In this document: positions 11,323-22,242 of the stretch, piece after piece
Numbering within the stretch: position 1 is the stretch's first letter
Layout: each line of letters starts with the position of its first letter
Assembly (NCBI GenBank): GCA_001910725.1
Contig: MJGA01000025.1
Span: 62,001-126,000 of the forward strand
DNA: 64,000 nucleotides
Reading direction: 5' to 3'
Source: Phanerodontia chrysosporium
Taxonomy: Eukaryota > Basidiomycota > Agaricomycetes > Polyporales > Phanerochaetaceae
The notes under the pieces: model-generated
Seen by the model: the letters and a program-made list of their open reading frames with translations, nothing else
Told to the model about the DNA's origin: nothing
Database searches by the model: none
Position numbers and translations under genes: made by a program

Positions 11323-12490
11323 CTGTGGTGTTGTGGATACGTCAGTGCGTCGTGCTTTGTCTGTCTACCGTGCCCAACGGGTGTCGCGGTGATGTCAAGG
11401 CCGGTCTTTCCCGTTGGACAAGTCGATGATTCGGACCGAAGAGTTCGACGCTTGTCTACGACGCCCAAGGGCTTACCTACGGCTCCCGTCCCTTTGTCAT
11501 CGCTCGTGTCATCGTGCCTAATCTAAGAGCTAGAATCCCGCGAGCATGCTGATTATCTATGCAACATCTTGAGAGACCCTTTCTTTCTAGGGCAACTCCA
11601 ACTCCACCGCGCACCCCTGAACTTACGCTGCAAGCTCTAGATGACTCTTCGGGAAGCGTAGGTGCAGCGGACGAGGCTGCGCAATCATTCGATGCGGCAC
11701 CATCTATTCATTGGTATCTTGGAAGGCTTGAAGCATCTGACTCGGTTCGCGGGAGCTGAATAGCTTGACGGCTCGACGATCAGCATGTCCGACAGCTAGG
11801 TCCTAATTACCGCCTGGCGCAGAGATACAGATTGCAGCGATACGCTCGCATTGCTATGTAAGATGTCCGTAGCTTTACGGAGCGGCGGAGCGCGCCTGGT
11901 TGGTTCTGGTCTCGGAACACGTAACTTCCACGGTATCGCTTCACATCTTGGGTTCTATTCCCGCGAGCACGCACCAAACGTGACAAAGTGAACCCTGGTG
12001 GCGTGTGGCAAACCATGATACTTGCCCGACCATATGTTTTGATTGGTGCAAGACGAAGTTAGACAGACGACGGTAGTGACCGGTAGTCTCATGTTCTTTG
12101 CACTGACTCTGGTCTTCGAGGGGCGCACCCCTAGGCCTCCGCGGAACGCGGCATAGCGACAAAGAACGCAATCACGTTGGTTATTAGAGCCATTGAGTCA
12201 CGGTCTGTGCTAGCTGGGCTTGAGTCGTGCATAGACTTTTGAGCTTCCCTGACCATTAGTGTGCCATTCCTCACCGTCAAGCCATCTTTCGGGACGTGCC
12301 GCAGCGGGCCATGTAGGGATTGGTCATACGCCCGGACGAGGGGCAGAAGACACATCCACAAGGGGCGGGGATGGCACGACCGGTTATTCAAGATCAGTAG
12401 CACGCCCGGCTTACCGCTCGGTATATGAACGGCACACCTGCGAGCGTCCCAATTGCAGACGAGCTATCTTAGCTTCATACATTCGACTCC
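11323..12490. other. intergenic, promoter of the BTB gene
   Basis: About 1.2 kb. A TATA-like TATATGA near 12422 lies about 70 nt before the BTB start. Other short open frames overlap on both strands and show no domain. Confidence 0.4.
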
Positions 12491-13602
12491 ATGTCCGGGT
12501 CCAGCGATAACGACGAAGTCCAACTCTTCGCGCCAGGCGTGACCACAAACGGCGTAAGTGCCTCGCGCCTGCTGTGTCTCCTCACTCATGCACGAACCGA
12601 CCCTCCGAGACAGCTCCAGTCCGCCGTACATGCAGGCTCCGCGGACGCAGGCGGCACGGCCGAGCAGAGCATCACACTCTCGACGGTGTTCCACCCGAAC
12701 ACAGACCTGGTGCCCGCGGCGCCGGACGCCTTCCTGCTCTCGTCAGACCGGGTCTTCTTCAGCGTGCACTCCGCGGTGCTCGTCGAGCGCTCCACTAACC
12801 GCTTCAACTTCCTCTTCCCGCCCGCGGGCGCGGCGGGCCTGCCCGTGCTCGCCGTGCCCGAGGACGCGCACGCGCTCAACGTCGTGCTGCACACCGTGTA
12901 CGGGCTGCCCTGCGCGCACTTCCGGCCGTCGGACGACGCGCTGCGCGCCGCGCTCGCGGGGCTGCGCACGTACGGCGTCGCGCTCGGGACGCACGCCGCG
13001 CCGGGGACGCCGCTCTTCGCGCTGCTCGCGGGGCGCACGCCCGCGGCGCCGCTCGCGGTGTACACGCTCGCCGCGGAGCACGACCTCCGCGCGCTCGCGG
13101 CCCATGCGTCGCGCTTCCTGCTCAGCGTCAGCCCCGCCGAGATCGACGCGGCGAGCGCAGACCGCATGGGCCCGCTGTACCTCGCGCGCCTCCTCGCGCT
13201 GCAGTCGGGGCGCGTGCGCGCCCTCCGCGAGATCCTCTGGGACGGCCCCGACGGGCACCCGCCGACGGATAGCTGCGACGAGGATGCGCAGCGCAGGGTG
13301 GGAAAGGCATGGGAGATGACCGCGGCGTATCTGATTTGGGAGGGGCGGCCGGGTCAGTGTCCTCCCTCGCCTGTGAGAGGTCTCGAGTTGCTGCTAACTC
13401 TTGTGGGCAGAGCTGACGGCGACGTCGATGGAGGTGACGTTCGAAAGCATTGCGAAGGCATTAAATGTTCAGCGTGTCGAGAGGCGTTCGACCAGCGGGT
13501 TGCCCAGGCGGCGCACGATTGGGCACAGCTACCAGTACGATGATTTGTGTTCAGTCCAGGCTTCCGGCAGCTCGCTTATGTTCTGCGCAGAGAACAGTAT
13601 AG
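12491..13602 (+). CDS. BTB/POZ-like protein, copy 1
   Basis: Exons 12491-12553, 12614-13352, 13411-13534 and a 12-nt terminal exon 13591-13602. The N-terminal half fits the BTB/POZ fold as seen in fungal BTB proteins: FLLSSDRVFFSVHSAVL, then LNVVLHTVYGLPC, a helix-rich region and GPLYLARLL. The C-terminus ends in a CxxC..RV..W element (CSACREAFDQRV, HDW) and Arg-Thr-Val. Paralogues at 24533 and 34129 share this ending and the 125-nt penultimate exon. Here that exon is 124 nt, because one base appears missing near 13460, between EVTFESIA and the CSAC stretch. With it restored the exons total 939 nt, about 312 residues. BTB proteins often dimerise or act as Cul3 adaptors; the partner here is unknown. 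An acceptor at 12619 instead of 12613 is also possible. Confidence 0.68.
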
Positions 13603-16119
13603 TGGAGGAGAAGGATGATTTGCATGCGATGTGTTCGTTGAACGTGCCTATGCCACAGTCGTTACTTTTCGATGTACATAGTGATGCTCACTCCCGGCCG
13701 GGTGCCTATCTCAAACGTTTTTCGCCAGCGACGTGCAGCGACGACTGTGGGCTCTTCCTTGACTCCTACATCCCTGATCGCACCGTCTCCTCTCGCCTGT
13801 CTGGCCGCATCGTGCGATCTTGCCTGGAGAAGCAGGGTGTGGTGGAGTGGGTAGCTCGAGCTGGGGGGCGGGAGTTGACGCGGACGGAGAGAGGCGACAG
13901 CGGACGAAGAAAGCTGGCGTGTCTGAGCGGGCCATAGCGCGGACAGAGAGCGCAGCGTCAGACATGAATCACCGATGACGCGCCTGGCCGCGACGAAGGA
14001 CGGGGCCCAGAACATGTCCCGCGCCGCGGCCAACGTTCCCGCCTCCGGCCTTTGCTTCCACCCCGCGCTCTCTCCCTTGCGCCGTCCTGCGTCTACGCCC
14101 GCGTCGCACGCCAGAGACGCGAACATCCGCCGACGCAGACTGCAAGACCTTTTGGCGAAGACGGCTGCGATTTTTTTTTTCTCCCGGTCAGATACGGAGA
14201 GTCGAACGACGGTTACCTTACGTGCTCCCCTCCAGCAGATGCATCTCGTTGCGACGCTGCGCCTTTTTGCAAGCGGCCCCTGGTGCTTGCAGTCGTCTTC
14301 GGACGGCGAGCGGCCGCAAGATGGATGGGCCTGTAGAGGTCCTCGATGATGAGCTGGCTCGGCAAACCAGCCACCGGAAGCGACATACGCGATAGGAGGC
14401 TGCGTCGACCTCGCCACAACACGGTCTACCCTTGCCAACGGCATCTCATGGCGAGCGATGACGAGGGCGCATCCTAGAGCAGGCCGAATGACGAATGCTG
14501 TACGTGAATCCGTTGCCCTTGCGAGAGACAGTCTGCTTACATAGGGCTTCCCATTTGTCGACAGAGGCAGGACATGGCGCGCCCTACGTTCGGGGACATG
14601 TAACACCCATAGGGACCTATGCCAGCGATGACGTCCGGGGTTCCTCGCCCACGCTTGGTCAGGGCAGACTGACTGGCCGCGCAACTTGCAAGGAGATGTC
14701 GGCCTCGTCGACTGCACAAAGCAGGCCCGGAGGTGGCGGCCACGATGGCGAAGAGTAGCGGAACCGGGGTGGCGCCACGCGGAGGAGAATTGACCCTCGC
14801 GAAGCTATGTCCAGCTCACAGGTACAGACGTGCACCGCCTTCTCGGCCAGACATACGTATGGGCGTGCAGACACCCGATTGCGGGTCAGCCGTCGAGCAG
14901 CGAGACGTGGAGCCCGTGGGACCCATCTCTGAGACATGCTCCATCTCCTCGCTCCTGGACGCCGACCAACAAACGCGCCGCAAGACATTACTATGAACAC
15001 AACATGGAATTGCATCTTCGGCGACGCACGCACTGGTCATGCAGCTCGACGACGGTCTGCAGAACACTTCCATCCCCGTCGCAGGATCCGGGTATCGTTG
15101 CTCCGTGGTGGACCGCCCAGCCGAGCCTTGCATGGAGTCAAGAAAGCCCGAACCGCGCCGAAGGTGACGGAGTGCTTCTGCTTTAGCATTGGCATGGTCG
15201 TCGTCCTTGCGAATCAATGGTCAACAACCCTCCCTTGCTTACACGTTCCTCACCCCACCTCCATGGCCTTCAGTCTCGAAGGACACAGCGCGAACAACCG
15301 TCAGCCATATCGGAGCTGGGTCTGACTGACCTCTCATTCATGCCACGGTAGCGCGAACCGAGCCGGTCGAACGGTATCCTTGCAAAACGCGGATAGGCAA
15401 GAGCGAGACCTTCAGAACAGCGCAGACGTACCACAGAGACCTCCAATACCTCTCCATTCCAGCCAAGGCACATCCTGGCGATCTGCAGCTGTGAGCCAGT
15501 GATGCTTCTGTACTCCCGCACACAATCGCAGTGTTGCGCTCCAGAAGCGAGGATGGCCGCCATCTACCGACAGCGGCTTGTGCGGCCCCAAGCTACCACG
15601 GCTCTGACTAGTCTTGTGCTGGAAAAACGGCATTCGAAAGTGATGCTGCGTTGTGTGTGGGCAAGACTCAGAGGTGGCGCTTTTGCAGATGGAGGACTGG
15701 TTCAAGTCGCGCATGGTGCGGGTACGGTAGGCCCTCTTCTTGGCTCCGTTCTCTGCATCCACCCGCTGCCACCCTCTCCTATTTCCATCGCCACAGGCTG
15801 TCCCGCCATGCCTTATAAAGCCTGCTGGACGCTTCTTGTGTCTGACCGCACCGCGGGGGTGTCTCGCTGGACCCCCCTGAGCGCCTTGCTGTGCCAGATC
15901 GTCCACCCAATTGGACACAGGCAACCTTCTGTGAGCTAGGCTTAGCTGGAACGGCCTCTGCGGATGAACTGTGGCATGGGAATGCCCGCAATCGATGAGT
16001 ATATGGTCCTCAGAGTCCGACTGCAGCCAGTATCCAAGGTACTCTCCACCTCGGGCTCCCTGCACCACCGCAAGCCCCAAGCAAAACCCCACGGCCCTTT
16101 CTTCTGCTGCACTGCGAAC
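13603..16119. other. gene-poor GC-rich stretch
   Basis: 2.5 kb with long overlapping open frames on both strands (for example a 351-codon minus frame at 13662-14717 and a 226-codon minus frame at 15412-16092). Their composition is Arg/Ser/Ala-rich, with no domain, no paralogue in the window and no convincing intron pattern. A run of about 11 T lies near 14170. I see no terminal repeats or transposase. It could hide a degraded gene or a non-coding transcript. Confidence 0.35.
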
Positions 16120-17304
16120 ATGTCAGTCGATGCTCTTCCCATCGAACTGGTAGAAAGGATTGTCAAGCTCGCATCCTCACCTAACGACGGCTCGACGGCC
16201 GCATCCTGCGCTCTCGTGTGCCGCCTCTGGCGAAAGCGTCCGGCCCGTGCGTCTTTCGCCGAATCAAAATCGTCTCAGATGAACGTCTCTCGCGTATGAA
16301 GACCTCGTCGAACGGACCAATCGGTCGGACTGCTCGCGCGCACGCTCATTGTGCAGCCGTTCCCGCAACTCACCACCGTGCCCTCCCGTGGATCGCCCGG
16401 CTCGCCAAGCGGCTCCCCAGGCAGCTCCGGCGGCTGCAGGCCCTCGAGCTGCGCTGCGTTTTCGAGCTCGGCGATGCTTTGGAAACGGCTTCGTGGGCGA
16501 ACTCGCCACATTCGCGACCGTAGAACGGCTCGCCATCGACCAGTGCGCGCTGCACCTCTCGCTCGTGTTCGCAGCCGCGGCTGCATTCCCGGCGCTGCGG
16601 CACCTGCAGCTCGGGTCGTCATGCCCGTTCCGAGCGTGTTGCGTACGCCGCCCGTGGAGCTGCACCCGCCGCAGCTCGCTTCCGCCGCGCTCGACATCGG
16701 CGACGTGTATCCGCACGGCCTGCGCGACACCTCCGCGTGGCTGCTCGCGGCGCCGACGGCACACACGCTCCGCTCGCTCACGCTCGTCGCGCGCCTCGGG
16801 ACGCCCCGACGTGGGGCACTGCTGCGCGCGCTTGGCCCACAACTGTACGTGCTCGACTCGAGCTCGCGATCGCCTTCCCGCTACCCGTCGAGGCCGAGGG
16901 TGCGTGCCTCTTCGTTCGTGCCATGATGCGCCGTGTGCATGCCCGCTGACGCCTACGCTGTCGCAGTGATCCTCGCGGACATCAGCCTGCGCCCGTGCAC
17001 GGCGCTGCGCGTGCTCACGCTGCGGCACCACAACCCGCTCTCGGCGGCGATGTGCGAGCTCGTGGCGGAGGTGCGCGCGCCGCTGCGCCGCATCGCGCTC
17101 GGCGTGCTCGCGACGACGCACGAAGCGGCCCTCCCCGACTTTTCGCCGCTCGCGCCGCTCCTGAACGCGTCACTCATGGAGACGCTCCAGGAGGAGTGCA
17201 TCCTCTTCAGCGGGCCCGTCTCCGCGTGCGCCCTCCTCGACAAGCTGCACCGTGACCTGCCGGACATCACCACGAAGGGGAGCATCACAGTAGAACGTGT
17301 CTGA
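16120..17304 (+). CDS. F-box protein, heavily frame-disrupted
   Basis: It starts with a clear F-box (MSVDALPIELVERIVKLAS, SCALVCRLWR). Later homologous stretches appear in changing frames: PCVFRRIKIVSDERL, YEDLVERTN, LLARTLIVQPFPQLTTV, LPWIARLAKRLPRQLRRL, FATVERLAIDQCALHLS and LASAALDIGDVYPHGL. An intron at 16900-16966 leads to an intact last exon (16967-17304) reading ILADISLRPCTALRVLTLRH and ending TVERV. At least six single-base losses are needed between 16210 and 16880 to join these stretches, with no stop codon inside the matching segments. It is either a pseudogene or badly sequenced. By family it would be an SCF substrate adaptor with a leucine-rich-like tail. Confidence 0.6.
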
Positions 17305-17520
17305 CAACGAGTCTTGCCCGTGGGTACTCTAGCCTCTACTTTGAAGTCCCTGGCGTGGCTGATGTACCTCTCGACAGTTGCTGTCCGAGGGACAGAAGCT
17401 CTGCCCCGTTGTACGTGGTTTATATACATGCGAACAGAACGATTCGCCCGCAGTCCATCCATCAGTCATCTCATTTCATTATCATTACTCATGCCTTGGT
17501 AGCACTATTGTGGAGCTGGC

Positions 17521-20500
17521 TCAGGGGGCATCCGACTGACGTCGATGTTTGTTTGTACTTGTTAGGACCCAAAGCCTATGCTTGCCAAATATATCGCTTC
17601 CCTCAGGATGACGCATCCGACCCGACGCACACATCGAATAAGCACGACTGCATATCCCATTCCACGCAAGCACGCGACAAACGCTACGAATCCCGCTGGC
17701 TCTCGATGCAGCCAAGCCGGGGATGACCGACGCAGGGCGCACACCCCTCGCGAACTGCGCCCGCCACGCACGCGTGAGCTCCTCGGTGCGCACGACATCG
17801 AGCTCGACGTCCGTGCTCGCCTGGCTCTCAGTCTCAGGCAGCGCATCGGTACGACATACCCGTCGTCCCCGTCGTCCTCCTGCGTCTCGGGCACGACGCT
17901 CGGTGAGCGCGCGCTGCGCGGCGGCGTCGCCTCTGCTGTCGCCGGGGCCGGCGTTCGCGCGAAACCCTCTGGCTCAAGGGCACTCAGCCGTCGCGCCATC
18001 TCCTGGCGGAGCGCGGCGCGCGACGACCGGACCTGCGATGCCGCACCGACGAGGGTCCAGCTCGACCCCGCGCCCTGTAAGAGCACGCCAGCCTCGGTGT
18101 CGGTCCGTCCCAGCGCGAGCGGGCTGGAGCTCGGCACAACGATCGCCGCGTCTTCGCACGGCACAAGCCTTTGTGGGGTCGAGGAGGGCTACGTCTAGAG
18201 GTGCCTCGTCGTGGAGCAACCGCCGTCGTTTGGGCGATGGCTCCGCGTAGTTGCGAGGCGCTTGCCTGGGAAGAGGTCGGCTCTCGAGGGATCGCGGAGG
18301 ATCCTCGCTTCTGAGGGCTGGGCTGCAATGGGCCCAAAAGGGTCGGGAGGAGCCGAAGGGTCGCGTCCATTTTCGCTTCCAGCCACGCTTGCTCGCTGGG
18401 GCTCCGACGTCGCTTACGGGTACTCGGCGCAGGCGACAGCAGCTGAAAGGGCGAGCCAAGGACGGCGTGGCAGTTCTGCTGTGGGGTCTTCGGCCCCTGA
18501 GCGACGTCCGTGCCCCGGTTTCCGCTAGAGTTTGGTGCAGTGTTGACTGCATCTGAGAGGACCGCTTGTGCCTGGGGGTCGCAGGCAGAAGCGCCACAGG
18601 GGCGGTAGGATCGGTCGGAGAGACTGACGCCACCACAGCATCTTTCACGGTGCCACCTCCCTTGGTAACTTCCCGTATAGGCGAAGAGGGGAAATCGACA
18701 ATATCTGAGCCCTGCAACGAAGGATCGCTGTATGATGCGAAAAGGTAGTGCGCAGTCTTCATGCGGGCTTCTTCGGCATCGCTGTCCTCGGTGTCTTCGT
18801 CACTGCCCACCTGACTTCGAGTCGACGGACCGGAGAAGCCAACTCGAAGCCGCAACATGGCGCGCTCGGTCTGCGAATGCGACGCGCGTCCCTGAAACTG
18901 TCGCTCCTGCACGGTCGTATCGACTGCGACTGAGTTCGTAGCCGCCGACGCTTCCGTCCAGACGTCTTTCTCGCTTTGGCTGTCGGTATCCGCGGGCACG
19001 TGCAAGAGGCGATCCACGGCGTCGCGTTCGGGGCCCTCGAGGTACGGACGGAGCGTCTGCAGCTTGTGCCTGAGCTTGCCGTCGTCTGCCCATCGTTCGG
19101 CCGCCTCGAGCGCGCCATTGCCCTCGAGGTTGGACATGGCGACGTCGTCGGCTGCCTCCAAGTCCAGCGACAAGGCGGTCCACTGAGTTCCGAGCTCGTC
19201 AGCTATGGAGCGCCGTACTTCCTCACGGAAGGAGTCTTCGTCAGAGGCGATTAGACCGGAGAACATGCCAGGTACGGCCGCCCAGTCGAGCCCGCACAGC
19301 TTCGGATCCAGTGTGTTTGGCACCACGCGCTTTGGTTTGAACAGAGAGACAAAAGCCTGGAGTTCAGGAAGCGGGGAATGTCTAGAAAGAGGTACTAGCT
19401 TTGGCGAGCATTAGAAATACGATGAAAGGCGTAACGAGCTTCATACCAGGTGGTCCACTGCGTCTCCCTGTTTGAGACGAGCTTCTGTTTCCTGCAGGTA
19501 GGCTTGCCATTCTGTCGTGCCCATGTTGACTGGATTCACATAAACGACGTGGTTGCCGCTTGGTGTATGTGTACTCCGGCCCTCGACTCTGACGTCTTCA
19601 CATCGGTCAAAGCGCTCGCAAGCGTGAAACCGCGAAGCAAGCATATCTCGCGTAATGATTGTACGCAGGAATGGCTCACGCTCAAGGTGGGAATAAACAG
19701 AGTATTTATATCTGTCAACATGGATCTGGAGATGGAAACCGGTCAGACCAGGACCGATACTAGCGCTGCATATATGCATACCTTTGTATGAAAAGCCCTC
19801 GCTACCGCCTTATAGATGTCTTCGTAGCCCCAGGTCCACCCATTAATGAAGAAGCGGGTTGACTCGGGAACAGTTTCATGAGCGAGACGAGCCCAACAGT
19901 TGCTTCATCCTATTTCATGAGTTGATTAGAACACAACACATCGCCAGGCTTTGCAAGGACCAACCTTTGACGGTATATACTTGGTGCTGAGCATGCATGC
20001 AGTATCAAGGTATATTGCTTCCAAGGTTTCGCAGACCTCGCTGGATGAGGAACGCAAGGTTCCGGCGTTCGATGAAGCGACGTATTTCTCCAGGAAAGGA
20101 TTCTTCTGCAGAGATTCCAAGAACCACGGCTCCGCACGAAAGTCGCCGGTATGAAGCACAGACCCAAGGGGACCTTCAATAAGAAACCTACAAGCATATT
20201 TAGGATCGCTTACACGGGAGGAAACTGAACTTCGTACATGACAGCCCCTGGGCAATGGTTCGCGTCGATGAGCGTTATTGCGACATGGTTTCCGTTCGAC
20301 AATTCACACTGCGTCGGAGTATTCAAGGGAAGCGGTCTCTGCCAGATAGAAGCATAGTAAGAATCATCCACGATCACGCGGTTCGACGCTCAGGTTCACA
20401 GCGAGACAATAACTGGATTGTAGAGAAGCGCCATGTTCAAAGCACGATGTTCACCGCTGGGCAATCACTCACGAGCAGGTCTCTTGCGCCGTTATAGAAG

Positions 20501-20814
20501 ACTGTTCCATCGTCCAGTTTGAGAGGCTTGACCTTGAGGTGCTTGAATGTGCGCATGTTCTCTGCTCGCACTTCCTTCTCCCTGAGCTGTCTTTCGACGA
20601 GCACCTCATGTCTCAGCAGCATTTCCTTGGCATCTCGAGAGCAATAGACAGCGTAGCCAAAAGACTTTGCGGAAAGCCCTTGAATGTGGTCGGAGTGGGT
20701 GTGGGACAGGAGATGTAATAGAGGGACAGTCTTGAGGTTTGGCGAGTCCGAAAATTCATCGACGCGGATGGCGTATGGACGCACAAACGAGTTGTACGGC
20801 GAACCTCGAGGCAT
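17521..20814 (-). CDS. SNM1/Pso2/Artemis-type DNA repair nuclease
   Basis: Exons on the minus strand: 20814-20473, 20338-20238, 20187-19965, 19909-19782, 19725-19447, then from 19398 to an uncertain 3' end near 17.5 kb. The metallo-beta-lactamase/beta-CASP signature is clear: LLSHTHSDHIQGL (HxHxDH), IDANHCPGAVM, HTGDFR and YLDTACM, then the DRMBL-type segment SLFKPKRVVPNTLDP. There is no N-terminal zinc finger, and the long C-terminal tail has a basic patch (PSPKRRRLLHDEAP), so the layout is closest to Artemis/DCLRE1C. The expected role is hairpin or overhang processing in double-strand-break or crosslink repair in the nucleus. Exon 4 is 128 nt and fits one lost base near 19890. The tail changes frame near 18165 and 17850, so the stop is not fixed. 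Confidence 0.8.
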
Positions 20815-21039
20815 GGAGCCCTATATGCGTGTTAAATAGTATAATTAAGAATAAAATATCATGGAGGGCGACGTAGAGAAAGTATTAGAGCGGTGGTGGG
20901 GGTAATAGGAAGGCCTCGGAAGAGGCAGTTGTCACGGTACACCACGAGTAACGGACCAGGTCACGGAATGTCACTACGAGTCACGAGGCATCGTGACGCT
21001 TTCTCTGCGGTGGGCGCTCCGGACTTGCAGCGAACAACG
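20815..21039. promoter_or_regulatory. shared divergent promoter, nuclease / bL33m
   Basis: 225 bp separate the start of the minus-strand nuclease from the start of plus-strand bL33m. An AT-rich block (about 20834-20862) lies near the nuclease side; the bL33m side is GC-rich without a TATA box. The arrangement suggests a bidirectional promoter. Confidence 0.45.
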
Positions 21040-21345
21040 ATGGCGGCGAAGAGCAAAGGACGGTGCGTCTCTTCGGGCTACCACACGACGTCCTGAAGCT
21101 CATATCCTGGTCGCTGTAGCACTATTCTTGTCCGTCTCATCTCCACGGCCCAGACGGGCTTCTTCTACACGACCCAGCGGTTGCGAAATGGACCCAGCCT
21201 TGCAGCGGTCAAGTACGATCCCAAAGGTGAGCGGAAGCCATGCATGTACTACAAGCTTTACCTCACAACGAGATCAGTGAAGCAGAGGGTTCTCTTCGTT
21301 GAAAGTTCCAAGACTGCCCGGAAGTCTGCTCTTGGGAAAAACTAG
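21040..21345 (+). CDS. mitochondrial large-subunit ribosomal protein bL33m
   Basis: Three exons: 21040-21062, 21120-21226 and 21278-21345, summing to 198 nt and an intact 65 residues. The protein begins MAAKSKGRTILVRLISTAQ and continues TGFFYTTQRLRNGPSLAAVK, YDPKVKQRVLFVESSKT. This is the bacterial/mitochondrial L33 pattern (RLISTAGTGFFY..KYDP..R.HVLF.E.K). It is a structural component of the mitochondrial large ribosomal subunit. The introns are 57 and 51 nt with CTGAAG/CTCAC branch-like sequences. The gene is too split to show as one open frame. The length matches the family (50-65 residues). No separate cleavable presequence is evident, which is common for L33. Confidence 0.9.
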
Positions 21346-22242
21346 ACCCCCTCCGACGCCGTCCGCTGTTCGGCTTGTGAACATGTGGGGAGTAACTTGC
21401 GCGCGCAGGGGGCGTGGTTGGGCGTGTGGTGACTGCCGTGATGAATAGCAACCTCATTATGTACGTATCCACGCCGTCCCATTACTCCGTCACGTACTAC
21501 ATAGAGCACTCCGCGCTTCGACGCTGTGGAAGAGAACGCTATGAATACCATCGCGATTCGCATGTCAACATACGAGCGAAAGGCGTATGTGCTTGATTGT
21601 ACCCTCTACTCTCCCACTCGTCCCAGCATGTATCCCACGCATTGGGCGGTAAGCACCGCGCTCCGAACTTCATCCACAAGTCCCTACTCGACCCCGAGGC
21701 TCTCTCGCGAGGACCCACTTAGGATTCCGACTGTTCAGCCAGGAGATGCCCGTTGTCACCAAGTAGGTACGGTGCGGTATTGCGACCGGTCCAATGACCA
21801 TGCTCCTCGGCCCCAGTAAGGGTTCCCACAGCATCGTATTTTCCTGTGAATTGACATCTTGAGAATCAGGAACCAAGCCTTCCGCCTTTCCGATGCCTGT
21901 GTACGATTTACTTGTAGTCAGGTGAAGAATAAGTTCCAGCTTGCATTTCACTATTCATCACTGATAATTTCAGTCACGTCGCCGATTGACCGGGCTGCCC
22001 TGCAGAGCTCTGGAACACGTACCTGAAGGGGAATTCGATGGCTACTCTTGGCTGCGACTTCTTTGTTCCAGCACGCCTTTTGCCCACGAGAATCAGTTAC
22101 AATCCCACGGACCCACACACAGCGTCACAACCCCCGGTTGATCGCGACACGGACCACTCTCACCTGTCAGGAATCTCTCGCGCACCGCTATTTGAAGCCG
22201 ATGCCCTGAATATCCTAGTAATAACTCTCGCCCCCTCCTCTC
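21346..22242. other. intergenic, no gene called
   Basis: About 900 bp with short frames on both strands (97 codons plus at 21526-21819; 93 codons minus at 21670-21951) and no recognisable domain. The promoter of the monooxygenase gene lies at the right end. Confidence 0.4.

Noticed and set aside
12743..13258. Minus-strand frames of 171 and 193 codons over BTB copy 1
   Set aside because: Shadows of a GC-rich exon; only the plus frame matches the other two BTB copies.
13662..14717. 351-codon minus-strand frame
   Set aside because: Biased GC-rich composition, overlapping frames on both strands, no domain, and no paralogue or splice pattern.
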